64,000 bases of DNA from the NCBI RefSeq assembly GCF_014212175.1, contig NZ_JACJVR010000031.1:84529-148528 (forward strand), given 5' to 3'. Position numbers and translations under genes: made by a program. How positions within the stretch are numbered: position 1 is the stretch's first letter; the number at the start of each line of letters is the position of its first letter. Of this stretch, positions 36,185-45,277 are shown piece after piece. The stretch is from Cohnella xylanilytica. Its GTDB lineage: Bacteria > Bacillota > Bacilli > Paenibacillales > Paenibacillaceae. The notes beneath the pieces are model-generated. The model was not told the origin of the DNA, ran no database searches, and was given only the letters and a program-made list of their open reading frames with translations.

Positions 36185-36661
36185 ATGCACATTCACCGCC
36201 TGGAAAAAATATGGCTGACCTTCGGCATGGCGATGCTGGTCGTCTTCCTGCTCGTTCTCGGCCTGTCCGCCTTCACGATGGGGATGGACACGCCGAACAG
36301 CAAGCATCATGCCCATTCGATCGATCCGGCCAAGGTGAGCGAGACGCCGCCGTTCGACAAGCCGGTTCTGACTCCGACGGGCGACGGCGAATACGAAGCC
36401 GTCATGGTCGCCTACGCCTTCGGCTACAGTCCGGAGACGCTGGAAGTGCCCGCGGGCTCGACCGTTCACTTCGCGGTGACGAGCTCGGACGTCGTTCACG
36501 GCTTCGAGATTCCCGGCACGAACGTGAACATGATGATCGTGCCGGGCGAAGCGAATCACGTCTCCCATACGTTCGACAAGCCTGGGGAGTATCTGATTCT
36601 GTGCAACGAGTATTGCGGCATCGGGCATCAGATGATGTACACGAAGCTTGTCGTGAAGTAA
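36185..36661 (+). CDS. ba3-type cytochrome c oxidase subunit II
   Basis: This 158-residue protein has one N-terminal membrane helix and an extracytoplasmic cupredoxin domain. All CuA ligands are present: His105, Cys140, Glu142, Cys144, His148 and Met151 (C-N-E-Y-C-G-I-G-H-Q-M-M). The short single-helix form is the ba3 type (family B). It receives electrons from cytochrome c and passes them to haem in subunit I, whose gene starts 37 bases downstream. Confidence 0.9.
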   Translation: MHIHRLEKIWLTFGMAMLVVFLLVLGLSAFTMGMDTPNSKHHAHSIDPAKVSETPPFDKPVLTPTGDGEYEAVMVAYAFGYSPETLEVPAGSTVHFAVTSSDVVHGFEIPGTNVNMMIVPGEANHVSHTFDKPGEYLILCNEYCGIGHQMMYTKLVVK

Positions 36662-36698
36662 GGGGAAGGCAACGCTATGGCCGAAAGGACGATCGATC

Positions 36699-38336
36699 AT
36701 GACTTCGACATTTGACCGCAAGGACGGCAAGCTGGTGCTGGCCCACCTCCTGTTCGCTTACGGAGCCTTGCTCCTGGGCGGGATCTGCGGCCTGCTCCAG
36801 AGCCTGGTGAAGGGCGGCACGATCACGCTTCCGGCGGGCATCGGCTACTACCAGCTGCTGACCGCGCACGGCGTGTTGATGGCGCTGGTGTTCACGACCT
36901 TTTTTATCATCGGGTTCCTGTATTCGGGTCTGAGCAAGACGCTCGGGGGATCCTTGACGGGGCTGTCCCGGAAGCTCGGCTGGGCCGGCTTCGCGCTGAT
37001 GGCTTCGGGCACGGTTCTCGGCGTCGTCATGGTGCTGCTCAACAAGGCGACCGTGCTGTACACGTTCTACGCGCCGCTGAAGGCGTCGCCTTACTTCTAT
37101 ATCGCGCTCGTGCTGCTCGTCGTCGGCAGCTGGCTGGGCGGCTACGGGGCGTTCGCGCAATACCGGGCGTGGAAGAAGACGAATCGGGGGAAGCTGTCTC
37201 CGCTGCTCGCGTTCATGGCCGTCGTGACGATGCTCATGTGGCAGATCGCGACGCTCGGCGTGGCCGCGACCGTGCTGATCCAGTTCATCCCGTGGTCGTT
37301 CGGATGGGTCGATACGATCAACGTGCTGCTCAGCCGGACGCTGTTCTGGTACTTCGGCCATCCGCTCGTCTACTTCTGGCTGATGCCGGCCTACATGAGC
37401 TGGTACGTCATCGTTCCGAAGATCATCGGCGGGAAAATCTACAGCGACGCTCTCGCGCGCCTGGCGTTCATCCTGCTGCTGCTGTTCTCGATTCCGGTCG
37501 GCTTCCACCACCAGCTCATGGAGCCGGGCATCGCGCCGTTCTGGAAGTTCCTGCAGGTGGTGCTGACCTTCATGGTCGTCGTGCCGTCGCTCATCACCGC
37601 GTTCTCGCTGTTCGCGACCTTCGAGCTGAACGGCCGCGCCCGAGGGTCGACGGGATTGTTCGGCTGGCTGAAGAAGCTGCCCTGGAAGGACGTCCGCTTC
37701 TTCGCTCCGTTCATGGGGATGCTCGTCTTCATTCCGGCCGGAGCGGGCGGGCTCATCAACGCCAGCAATCAGATGGACGCCGTCGTCCACAACACGATGT
37801 GGGTCACGGGGCACTTCCATCTGACGGTGGCGACGAGCGTGGCGCTCACCTTCTTCGGCATCGGCTACTGGCTCATCCCCGTCGTGACGGGGAGAAGGCT
37901 GACGGCGCGGCTGAACAAGATCGGCATTCTTCAGGTGTCCCTCTGGTGCGTCGGCATGCTGTTCATGTCGGGCTCGATGCACGGCTCCGGCCTGCTCGGC
38001 GACCCGCGGCGGACGGACTACACGACCTACAACGACAGCCCGCAGGCGGTGCTGTGGATGCCTTACCACGTGGCGATGGCCATCGGCGGCATCATTCTGT
38101 TCGTCAGCGTCATCGTGCTGATGTTCGCGGTCGTCGGCTTGCTCCGGGCGCCGCGCGGGGAGGAAGAGTATCCGATCGGGGAAGTGATCGATACGGCGGA
38201 GAAGACGCCGGCGATGTTCGAGCGCTGGGGGTTGTGGGTCGGCGTCTCGGCGGCGCTTATCGTCGTCGCCTACACGATTCCGCTTATCGACATCATCGGC
38301 AACGGCATCGGCTCTCCGGGGTATAAGCTGTGGTAG
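36699..38336 (+). CDS. ba3-type cytochrome c oxidase subunit I
   Basis: This 545-residue protein has about 13 membrane helices. L-T-A-H-G-V-L-M near residue 54 holds a haem ligand, F-G-H-P-L-V-Y-F-W near 222 the CuB histidine and tyrosine region, and G-H-F-H-L-T-V-A near 370 the paired haem/CuB histidines. The pattern is that of B-family haem-copper oxidases, which reduce oxygen to water and pump protons with high oxygen affinity. It closes the four-gene cluster and is followed by a bidirectional terminator. Confidence 0.9.
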   Translation: MTSTFDRKDGKLVLAHLLFAYGALLLGGICGLLQSLVKGGTITLPAGIGYYQLLTAHGVLMALVFTTFFIIGFLYSGLSKTLGGSLTGLSRKLGWAGFALMASGTVLGVVMVLLNKATVLYTFYAPLKASPYFYIALVLLVVGSWLGGYGAFAQYRAWKKTNRGKLSPLLAFMAVVTMLMWQIATLGVAATVLIQFIPWSFGWVDTINVLLSRTLFWYFGHPLVYFWLMPAYMSWYVIVPKIIGGKIYSDALARLAFILLLLFSIPVGFHHQLMEPGIAPFWKFLQVVLTFMVVVPSLITAFSLFATFELNGRARGSTGLFGWLKKLPWKDVRFFAPFMGMLVFIPAGAGGLINASNQMDAVVHNTMWVTGHFHLTVATSVALTFFGIGYWLIPVVTGRRLTARLNKIGILQVSLWCVGMLFMSGSMHGSGLLGDPRRTDYTTYNDSPQAVLWMPYHVAMAIGGIILFVSVIVLMFAVVGLLRAPRGEEEYPIGEVIDTAEKTPAMFERWGLWVGVSAALIVVAYTIPLIDIIGNGIGSPGYKLW

Positions 38337-38354
38337 GTTAAGAGTCTGGATGAG

Positions 38355-38388
38355 AAAAAAACCCGAACCGCGCGGTTCGGGTTTTTTT
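38355..38388. terminator. Bidirectional intrinsic terminator
   Basis: AACCCGAACC/GGTTCGGGTT with a GCGC loop, flanked by A6 and T6 runs. It serves the ba3 cluster (plus) and the convergent MarR gene (minus). Confidence 0.92.
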
Positions 38389-38440
38389 GGGCCGCGGGTT
38401 CGGGTTTGCGGTCTTCGCGCTGCGAGAGAGGGCGGGTGCC

Positions 38441-38866
38441 TTACGAGTCGACGTTCAGCAGCTTGCGATAAATGGCGATGAGGCTGTCGACCTCCGCTTC
38501 GTCGAGGGGGCTGAACATCTTCTCCGTCAGGGCGATCCGCTTGTCCTGTACGGTCTTGAGGGCGGCGTGGCCTTCTTCGGTGATCTCCAGCTTGACGACC
38601 CGGCGGTCGCTCGCGTCATTGATGCGACGGGCGAGATTCTGGCGGACGAGCTTGTCCGAGATGACGGTCATTCCCCCGGAGGTTACGCCCAGGAACTGCG
38701 CCAGATACGTGCTCGACTTGGGTCCTTCCGACGCGAGAATGTCCAGGGCCTGCACCTGGCTCAATGAGATATCTTGATCGTTGTCCCGGCTCCATTCCTG
38801 TCTCCACAAGCGGTTATGCAGCCGGATCAGTCCGAACAGTTCGACGAGTTGTTCGTGCTTCGACAC
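38441..38866 (-). CDS. MarR family transcriptional regulator
   Basis: This 141-residue winged helix protein has S-S-T-Y-L-A-Q-F-L-G-V-T-S-G-G-M-T-V-I-S as recognition region and S-D-R-R-V-V-K-L-E-I-T-E-E-G as wing. It starts with GTG, preceded by TTGGAGGATG. It is a single gene convergent with the ba3 oxidase cluster. A link to the oxidases is possible by position only; its ligand and targets are unknown. Confidence 0.86.
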   Translation of the reverse strand: MSKHEQLVELFGLIRLHNRLWRQEWSRDNDQDISLSQVQALDILASEGPKSSTYLAQFLGVTSGGMTVISDKLVRQNLARRINDASDRRVVKLEITEEGHAALKTVQDKRIALTEKMFSPLDEAEVDSLIAIYRKLLNVDS

Positions 38867-39140
38867 GTCCCATCCTCCAACTTTCCGAGTTTATTCGATT
38901 TTCTCATAAATCGGCTTTTCCCGCCAGTTCCTATTCGGCGTTCGGCCCGTTACAGCGCCCGATCTTCGCGCGGAGCGATCCGTTATTCGCCGGACTCCAA
39001 TTCGGTTAGTGGAGGCGAGATGAGCCAGACCCGCGGATAGAGTTGCTGTAACCGCCAAAATGGAGATTGGAGAGGTCGAAACCGGAGAACGAGGAGATGG
39101 GGGGCGAGAATGACGTGTCGGCGCCTCGAATGAGCCCAAA
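38867..39140. other. Intergenic gap upstream of the MarR gene
   Basis: About 270 bases between the MarR start and the DUF4097 terminator. No gene and no clear promoter were recognised in it. Confidence 0.4.
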
Positions 39141-39176
39141 TAAAACCGCCCCGAGGCGCGATGCCTTGGGGCGGTT
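39141..39176 (-). terminator. Intrinsic terminator after the DUF4097 gene
   Basis: AACCGCCCCAAGGC/GCCTCGGGGCGGTT on the minus strand, followed by TTATTT, 16 bases after the stop. Confidence 0.88.
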
Positions 39177-39191
39177 CCGTTCCATTCGCGG

Positions 39192-40052
39192 TTACTCCGT
39201 GTAGGAGACGCGGATGCTGCCGGCGTCGGTGCGGACCTTGATGACTTCCGGCGACGTTCCCTTGGCGTCGGGAGCCGTCACCGATCCGGCGTCGGTCTTC
39301 AGGTCGAAAGTGCCTTCGTACGACTCGGGAATCTGCACCCGGACGCTGCCGGCGTCGGTCTTGATGTCCGCTCCGGTCGTGTCGTCCTTGAGCAGCTTGA
39401 CGCTGCCGGAGTCGGTGGAGAGCTTGGCGGTGCCGGTCAAGTGCTGGATGTCGATGCTGCCGGCGTCGGTCTTGGCGTTCAGATCGGCGCGAATGTCCGT
39501 GCCGGCGATGCGGCCCGCGTCGGTGTGGAGCTTCAGAGTCTCGCCTTCGAAGCCGTCCACGCGGATGCTGCCCGCGTCCGTCGAGAAGTCGGCCGCGCGG
39601 GCCTCCGCCCCGTTGACGGTCATGGAGCCGGCATCCGTGGAGAAGCGCAGGGTGTCGAGGGCGGCCGCCGCTTCTTCGGTCAGCGTGACGACGACGTGCT
39701 GCTTGTCGTTGACGAAAGGGCCGAAGTTGAAATTGAACCAGCGGAAGCGCTCCTTCATATCGATCTTCAAAGCCCCGCCGCTCACGCGAACGTTGCCGAT
39801 CCGGTCGATAATCTCCTGCTTCGCCTTGCCTTCGATCAGAACGGAGTTCTTCCCGTCGGCGCTGGGCTGGAATTCGATCGTAGAGGCCTGGGAATCGAAC
39901 GCGATGCTCAGCTCCTTCAGATCGCCGGATCGGAACTCCCATTTATGATGATATTCGTTCAGCGGCTTGCCGAAGTTGAAGCCGTAGAGCGCCGCGCCTC
40001 CGATGCCGACGAGAATGAGGCCGGCGGCGACGCTGATCCATCGTTTAGCCAT
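39192..40052 (-). CDS. DUF4097 beta-helix membrane-anchored protein (YvlB-like)
   Basis: This 286-residue protein has one N-terminal membrane helix and a large extracytoplasmic part. From residue ~143 a short unit with the core T-D-A-G-S-(I/V) recurs eight times (one copy T-D-A-G-R, one T-D-S-G-S), about 18-20 residues apart, as expected for the parallel beta-helix of DUF4097 adhesin-like domains. It begins 3 bases after a HAAS-domain gene. Such pairs belong to the envelope-stress systems of Bacillota (YvlB/LiaG type). No enzymatic residues are seen. Confidence 0.83.
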   Translation of the reverse strand: MAKRWISVAAGLILVGIGGAALYGFNFGKPLNEYHHKWEFRSGDLKELSIAFDSQASTIEFQPSADGKNSVLIEGKAKQEIIDRIGNVRVSGGALKIDMKERFRWFNFNFGPFVNDKQHVVVTLTEEAAAALDTLRFSTDAGSMTVNGAEARAADFSTDAGSIRVDGFEGETLKLHTDAGRIAGTDIRADLNAKTDAGSIDIQHLTGTAKLSTDSGSVKLLKDDTTGADIKTDAGSVRVQIPESYEGTFDLKTDAGSVTAPDAKGTSPEVIKVRTDAGSIRVSYTE

Positions 40053-40055
40053 GAT

Positions 40056-40730
40056 TCAATTCCTTCCTCTCCATAGATGAACGTTCCATTTGAAATAGAG
40101 CGAATTGACGTGAATCCACGCTTTGGCCAAGTAGTAGAACGCGACGGCCATCAGAATTCCGATCCCGGTCGCTCCGAAGGCGATGAACAGCTTCGCCGGG
40201 AAGAACTCGCCGTTCATGAACCAGTCGAGCCCAGCGGCCAGGGGGGCGGCGATCGCTCCGAGCGCCCCCGCGCCGAATCCGAGCAGCGCCGCCCATAAGG
40301 AAGCGATGATCGGCAGCAGGATCATGTTCAGGAATCCGAGCAGCACGAGGACGCCCAGCTTGCGGGCGAAGTCGGAGCGGGGAGCCGGCGGGCTCCAGGG
40401 AGCGGCGGCGGCGTATCCCGGGCCGGCATCGTACCCCGGAGAGGCCGAATACGTTCCCTGGCTTGCGTCCGAAGCATCATAAGTGGAGTCCGCGTAACCT
40501 CCGCGGGCGTCCGAGTAGGGCCGGTATTCCGTCGACCAGCTCTTGTTCAGGATCGCGGACGCCCGCGCCACCGGGTCTCCCAGCTCCTGAAGAATCTCTT
40601 CCTCCGCCCGGCCGGCCTGGATGCCGTAGGCGAAATAATCTTCGTATTCCTTCACGATCTCGCTCCGCCGCGGCTCGGGCATCGGCGCCAGATGATACTC
40701 CAGCGAAGCCAGGAAGTAATGTTTATTCAT
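40056..40730 (-). CDS. HAAS/DUF1700 domain membrane protein
   Basis: This 224-residue protein has an N-terminal HAAS domain (residues ~1-65, with E-I-V-K-E-Y-E-D-Y-F and E-I-L-Q-E-L-G-D-P), a Tyr/Ser/Asp-rich low-complexity linker and then about four membrane helices. HAAS domains usually relay signals between PadR-like regulators and membrane or envelope partners; here no PadR gene is adjacent. It is co-transcribed with the DUF4097 gene 3 bases downstream. A GAGGGAGAG site precedes the ATG. Confidence 0.8.
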   Translation of the reverse strand: MNKHYFLASLEYHLAPMPEPRRSEIVKEYEDYFAYGIQAGRAEEEILQELGDPVARASAILNKSWSTEYRPYSDARGGYADSTYDASDASQGTYSASPGYDAGPGYAAAAPWSPPAPRSDFARKLGVLVLLGFLNMILLPIIASLWAALLGFGAGALGAIAAPLAAGLDWFMNGEFFPAKLFIAFGATGIGILMAVAFYYLAKAWIHVNSLYFKWNVHLWRGRN

Positions 40731-41082
40731 GAACGAACTCTCCCTCTACTCGTATTCGACGCGTCAGGGTCCGAATCATTCCCGAGACTTCGATATTCTC
40801 GACTCTGCCGGGCGGAACCTTCGGCGCGGCAAAGTTTTCCTTGCGGCGTCCTTGTTGAACTCATTGTACGGGAATTCCGGAAGGATCCGAACGGCCGGGA
40901 GACCAATCTTCGTCCCCGACTCGAGGCGGGGATCTTGGGAAATCCTAAACGGGCGGAGAGTTATAGCGCGATTCGCCGGGTAAAAAAGCAACAGGAGCCC
41001 CTTGAAAGGAAGGCGGAGGAACCCGGAAGGGACGATCGAGGATCGAGGCCGAGAAAAATGGGCCGAGAATCGTCAACTATTT
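40731..41082. other. Intergenic gap between divergent genes
   Basis: About 350 bases between the HAAS gene and the promoter of the small membrane protein. An 84-codon open frame on the plus strand lacks a proper ribosome binding site and was not accepted; no other gene is seen. Confidence 0.4.
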
Positions 41083-41123
41083 TTGACAAAGGACATGATT
41101 TCGTCACAATTCCGTGATATAAT
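41083..41123 (+). promoter_or_regulatory. Promoter region with dyad upstream of the small membrane protein
   Basis: TTGACA at 41083-41088 pairs with CACAAT at 41105-41110 over 16 bases; a perfect TATAAT also lies at 41118-41123. Between them TCAC-N6-GTGA (41104-41117) forms a small dyad, possibly an operator. Confidence 0.45.
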
Positions 41124-41156
41124 GTTCACATATAGCGCTTACAAGGAAGGAGTAGG

Positions 41157-41405
41157 ATGAACATGAAGAAGTCATTCGATATGTTCAGAACTCTTAAGTG
41201 GATAGCAGGTCTCGTTATTGTGTGCGGCATCGTATGCTGCGTCTGGAATATGTCGGAGTTCAACGACCGGAACCTCGGCCTGATGATCGGAATCGGATTC
41301 CTCGTGGGCGGCATCCAGATCATGCTGTTCGGCATGGTCGCGCCCTTGATGCAGAAGAAGGACGAGGCCGCCGCGCCTCCCGATTCGGCGAACGAGCTCG
41401 CCTAA
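41157..41405 (+). CDS. Small two-helix membrane protein of unknown function
   Basis: The protein has 82 residues, with two membrane helices (about residues 13-31 and 40-62) joined by a short loop E-F-N-D-R-N, and a charged tail ending in Pro/Asp/Ser. The family was not recognised. The ATG at 41157 has AGGAG four bases upstream; a second ATG two codons later at ten bases is an equal candidate. It has its own promoter and terminator and sits just upstream of the quinol oxidase genes, so a respiratory link is possible but unproven. Confidence 0.65.
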   Translation: MNMKKSFDMFRTLKWIAGLVIVCGIVCCVWNMSEFNDRNLGLMIGIGFLVGGIQIMLFGMVAPLMQKKDEAAAPPDSANELA

Positions 41406-41428
41406 GACCAAGCTGGATTCGCGCCGAG

Positions 41429-41478
41429 AAGGATTGCCAATGCAGAGAGAATTCTCCGCATTCGGCAGTCCTTTTTTT
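41429..41478 (+). terminator. Intrinsic terminator before the qox operon
   Basis: AAGGA..TGCC..ATGC and GCAT..GGCA..TCCTT form a long interrupted stem followed by T7. Confidence 0.8.
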
Positions 41479-41663
41479 GCGTCTGATTGGACTTGCGTCG
41501 AAACGGTGAACAAATTATTGCGAATTCGAGGCGGTTCATTGACGCCTTTGTTAACTGTGCGGTACGTCACGCGACTTTCTGTTATCTTAAGGTCAGCAGC
41601 GCGGCATGGGGTTCGTGTGCCGTGCGAACAGGTTGCCGACTGGCAAGTGGGAGATGAGACTTG

Positions 41664-42662
41664 ATGAAGAAGAAGGGATGGTACCGCCGCCTCGCCGCCG
41701 GGATTCCTCTGGCCGCGATCGCGTTCCTGCTGTCGGGTTGCAGCGTGAACATGGGCATTCTCGACCCGAAGGGAACCATTGCCCGCCAGCAGCTGGACTT
41801 GATCATTATTACTTCGGTCCTCTGCGTCATCATCCTGGTTCCGGTGTTGATCATGACATACTGGTTCGCGTGGAAGTACCGCCATCGCGGAGACGGGGAA
41901 TATAAACCGAATTGGTCCCACAGCTCGAAGATCGAGTCGGTCATGTGGGGCGTTCCGATTATCGTGATTCTGATCATCGCCGTCCTTACGGTTCAATACG
42001 CGCATAAGCTCGAGCCTTCGAAGGCGATCGCGTCCGAAGCGAAGCCGATCACCATCGAGGTGACCTCGCTCGACTGGAAGTGGCTGTTCACTTATCCCGA
42101 GCAAGGGGTGGCGTCGGTCAACTACGTGCGGTTCCCGGCGAACGTGCCGGTCGAGTTCAAGCTGACGGCCGACGCGCCGATGAACTCGTTCTGGATTCCG
42201 CAGCTCGGCGGCCAGATCTATACGATGTCGGGCATGGCGATGGAGCTGAACCTGATGGCCGACCATGTCGGGCAATACCCGGGCAAGGGCGCGAACTTCA
42301 GCGGCGAGCACTTCGGCAAGATGGAGTTCATCGCCGAGGCGACGTCGCAGGAAGACTTCGATAAGTGGGTCGCGGACGTCAAGGGTTCTTCTCCGGCCCT
42401 GACCGAGCAAGGCTACGGCGAGCTCGCCGAGCCGGGAATCGTCGAGAAACCGACGACGTACTCTTCGTTCCCGGAAGGCCTGTTCGATCGGATCGTCAAC
42501 AAATACAGCGCGGGCGCCGGCTCCGGACACCATCACGGCTCGTCTTCGTCGGACGGCGAATCGGCGGATGAAGCCCAAGCCATGGACATGGGAGCCATGG
42601 ACATGGGCACCGCGGGCGATTCGTCCACGGCGACGACCGAGCACGCGCATCAACATAATTAG
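41664..42662 (+). CDS. qoxA: Quinol oxidase subunit II
   Basis: This 332-residue lipoprotein (L-L-S-G-C, Cys26) has two membrane helices and an extracytoplasmic cupredoxin-like domain. The CuA cysteines are absent: the site reads F-S-G-E-H-F-G-K-M-E-F where a cytochrome c oxidase would have C-x-E-x-C. That marks it as the quinol-oxidising type. The C-terminal ~60 residues are an added His/Ser/Met/Asp-rich tail (H-H-H-G, M-D-M-G repeats), perhaps metal-binding. The ATG at 41664 is preferred to the adjoining TTG. It heads qoxABCD. Confidence 0.9.
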   Translation: MKKKGWYRRLAAGIPLAAIAFLLSGCSVNMGILDPKGTIARQQLDLIIITSVLCVIILVPVLIMTYWFAWKYRHRGDGEYKPNWSHSSKIESVMWGVPIIVILIIAVLTVQYAHKLEPSKAIASEAKPITIEVTSLDWKWLFTYPEQGVASVNYVRFPANVPVEFKLTADAPMNSFWIPQLGGQIYTMSGMAMELNLMADHVGQYPGKGANFSGEHFGKMEFIAEATSQEDFDKWVADVKGSSPALTEQGYGELAEPGIVEKPTTYSSFPEGLFDRIVNKYSAGAGSGHHHGSSSSDGESADEAQAMDMGAMDMGTAGDSSTATTEHAHQHN

Positions 42663-42679
42663 GAGAAGGAGGGTGTCCC

Positions 42680-44650
42680 ATGCTGGATAAGATAAAGGAT
42701 TTCGCGTCGGACTTCTTCGTGACCGGGGACCCGCTGATCTACGGCGCCGACGTCGCGATCGTCCTGACGATGGCCGCGGTCGTCTTCGTCCTGAGCTACT
42801 TCAAGAAGTGGGGTTGGCTCTGGCGCGAATGGCTGACGACGGTCGATCACAAGAAGATCGGCATCATGTACATTATCGCCGCGCTTCTGATGCTGTTCCG
42901 CGGCGGGGTGGACGCGCTGCTCATGCGCACCCAGCTCGTCATGCCGGAGATGGACTTCCTGAAGCCGGAGCACTATAACGAGATTTTCACCACGCACGGC
43001 GTCATTATGATTCTGTTCATGGCGATGCCGCTTATGTTCGGCCTGTTCAACATCGCCGTTCCGCTGCAGATCGGGGCGCGCGACGTCGCGTTCCCGTTCC
43101 TGAACTCGCTCAGCTTCTGGCTGTTCTTCATGGGCGCGATGCTGTTCAACCTGTCGTTCGTCATCGGCGGTTCGCCGAATGCCGGATGGCTCGCGTACCC
43201 GCCGCTGTCGGAGAAGATGTTCAACCCGGGCGTCGGGCAGGACTTCTACATCTGGGGCATCCAGATCTCCGGGATCGGGTCCTTGATGACGGGGATCAAC
43301 TTCATCGTCACGATTCTGAAGATGCGCGCGCCGGGCATGAAGCTCATGAAGATGCCGATGTTCACCTGGTCGGTTCTCGCGAGCAGCCTGACGATCATCC
43401 TGGCGTTCCCGATTCTGACCGTTACGCTGGCGCTGCTGTTCATCGACCGGTTCCTCGGGGCGCACTTCTTCACCCTGGACGCCGGCGGCAACCCGATGAT
43501 GTACATCAATCTCATCTGGATGTGGGGTCACCCCGAGGTATACATCGTTATCTTGCCCGCGTTCGGGATCTTCTCCGAGATCGTGTCCACGTTCTCGAAG
43601 AAGAAGCTGTTCGGCTACAAGTCGATGGTGTTCGCTCTCATGAGCATCAGCGTCGTGTCCTTCTTCACCTGGGCCCACCACTTCTTCACGATGGGCTCGG
43701 GCGCCAACGTCAACGCGTTCTTCGCCGTCTCGACGATGATCATCGCGATCCCGACCGGGGTCAAGGTGTTCAACTGGATTCTGACGATGTACAAAGGCAA
43801 GATCTCGTTCAAGACGCCGATGCTATGGACGATGGGCTTCATCCCGTGCTTCGTCGTCGGCGGCATGACCGGGGTGCTGCTCTCCGTGGCGCCCGCGGAC
43901 TTCCAGTTCCATAACAGCTACTTCCTGATCGCGCACTTCCACCAGGTGCTCATCGGGGGCGTCGCCTTCGGGTACTTCGCCGGCTTGTATTACTGGTGGC
44001 CGAAGATGTTCGGGTTCAGCCTGAACGAGAAGCTGGGCAAGTGGGCGTTCTGGCTCTGGAACATCGGCTTCTACGTCTGCTTCATGCCGCAGTACCTGCT
44101 CGGCCTGATGGGCATGACGCGCCGCTACAGCTCCTACAGCTGGGATACCGGCTGGTTCGAGCTGAACCTCGTGTCGACGATCGGCGGCTTCCTGATGGGG
44201 ATCGGCTTCCTGTTCCAAGTGTGGCAGATTCTCCACAGCATCAAGTTCATGCAGAAGGATACGACGGGAGACCCGTGGGACGGCCGCACGCTCGAATGGT
44301 CGATTCCTTCGCCGGCTCCGGAGTACAACTTCGCCACGGAGCCTCGCGTCAGCGCGATGGACGACTGGTGGGAGAAGAAGCAGAAGCTCGCAAGCGGCGG
44401 CGCTCCGGAACCGAAGCCCGCGCTGGAGCCGATCCACATGCCGAAAAATTCCGGCATTCCGATCATCAAGGCGACGTTCTGGTTCATCGCCGGCTTCGGC
44501 TTCGTCTTCGATTGGATGTGGATGGCCATCCCGGGCCTTATCGGGGTAGCGGCTTGCATGCTGGCGCATTCGTTCAATTACGATACGGATTATTATATTC
44601 CGGTGGATGAGATCAAACGCACGGAAGCTGCCGCGGGGAGGGGAGTCTGA
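42680..44650 (+). CDS. qoxB: Quinol oxidase subunit I
   Basis: This 656-residue protein has about 15 membrane helices. F-T-T-H-G-V-I-M near residue 106 has the low-spin haem ligand, W-G-H-P-E-V-Y near 283 the CuB His and cross-linked Tyr with the proton-channel Glu, A-H-H-F near 332 the other two CuB histidines, and A-H-F-H-Q-V-L near 420 the haem histidines. This is an A-family aa3/bo3-type catalytic subunit that reduces oxygen with quinol electrons and pumps protons. It starts 17 bases after qoxA. Confidence 0.93.
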   Translation: MLDKIKDFASDFFVTGDPLIYGADVAIVLTMAAVVFVLSYFKKWGWLWREWLTTVDHKKIGIMYIIAALLMLFRGGVDALLMRTQLVMPEMDFLKPEHYNEIFTTHGVIMILFMAMPLMFGLFNIAVPLQIGARDVAFPFLNSLSFWLFFMGAMLFNLSFVIGGSPNAGWLAYPPLSEKMFNPGVGQDFYIWGIQISGIGSLMTGINFIVTILKMRAPGMKLMKMPMFTWSVLASSLTIILAFPILTVTLALLFIDRFLGAHFFTLDAGGNPMMYINLIWMWGHPEVYIVILPAFGIFSEIVSTFSKKKLFGYKSMVFALMSISVVSFFTWAHHFFTMGSGANVNAFFAVSTMIIAIPTGVKVFNWILTMYKGKISFKTPMLWTMGFIPCFVVGGMTGVLLSVAPADFQFHNSYFLIAHFHQVLIGGVAFGYFAGLYYWWPKMFGFSLNEKLGKWAFWLWNIGFYVCFMPQYLLGLMGMTRRYSSYSWDTGWFELNLVSTIGGFLMGIGFLFQVWQILHSIKFMQKDTTGDPWDGRTLEWSIPSPAPEYNFATEPRVSAMDDWWEKKQKLASGGAPEPKPALEPIHMPKNSGIPIIKATFWFIAGFGFVFDWMWMAIPGLIGVAACMLAHSFNYDTDYYIPVDEIKRTEAAAGRGV

Positions 44651-45276
44651 TGGCGAATCACGGGAATCACGCGGCCTCCGGGGCGCACGGGCACGATCAC
44701 GGGCACGGAGGTCATCACGACCTGGAAGCCCTCCGGCAGATGGGGTTCTGGCTGTTCCTCATCACCGACTGTATTCTGTTCGGAACGTTGTTCGCGACTT
44801 ATATCGTGCTTCATAACAATACGGCGGGAGGCCCGACGGCCTCCGAGCTGTTCGAGATGCCGGGCGTCATCGCCGAGACGTTCATCCTGCTCACTTCGAG
44901 CTTCACGAGCGGCCTCGCGGTTCTGTGCATGAACCGCGGCAACCGCCAAGGCCTCATCGGCTGGCTCGCCGTCACGGCGATTCTCGGCGCCGCCTTCATC
45001 GGGCTCGAAGTGTCCGAGTTCCTGAAGATGGTGGACGAAGGGGCCAAAATCTCGACGAGCGCCTTCCTGTCCGGCTTCTATACGCTGGTCGGCACCCACG
45101 GTCTTCACGTGTCGGTCGGCCTGTGCTGGATGATCGCGCTGATGTTCCAGCTTCGCAAGCACGGCATCACTTCGGTGACGCGCCGCAAGGTCAACGTCAT
45201 CAGCTTGTACTGGCACTTTCTCGACGTCGTCTGGATCTTCGTCTTCACGATCGTATACATGATGGGGGTGATGTAA
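44650..45276 (+). CDS. qoxC: Quinol oxidase subunit III
   Basis: This 208-residue protein has five membrane helices. G-F-W-L-F-L-I-T-D-C near residue 32 and T-H-G-L-H-V near 152 are typical of QoxC/CyoC. The N-terminal ~25 residues are His/Gly rich. Its ATG overlaps the qoxB stop, so the two are translationally coupled. Subunit III stabilises the catalytic core. Confidence 0.92.
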   Translation: MANHGNHAASGAHGHDHGHGGHHDLEALRQMGFWLFLITDCILFGTLFATYIVLHNNTAGGPTASELFEMPGVIAETFILLTSSFTSGLAVLCMNRGNRQGLIGWLAVTAILGAAFIGLEVSEFLKMVDEGAKISTSAFLSGFYTLVGTHGLHVSVGLCWMIALMFQLRKHGITSVTRRKVNVISLYWHFLDVVWIFVFTIVYMMGVM

Positions 45277-45277
45277 G

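Noticed and set aside
36675..38069. 464-codon minus-strand frame opposite ba3 subunit I
   Set aside because: Its product is charged low-complexity sequence, antisense to a well-supported oxidase gene.
40729..40983. 84-codon plus-strand open frame after the HAAS gene
   Set aside because: It lacks a ribosome binding site, overlaps the divergent gene's start region, and has no family resemblance.
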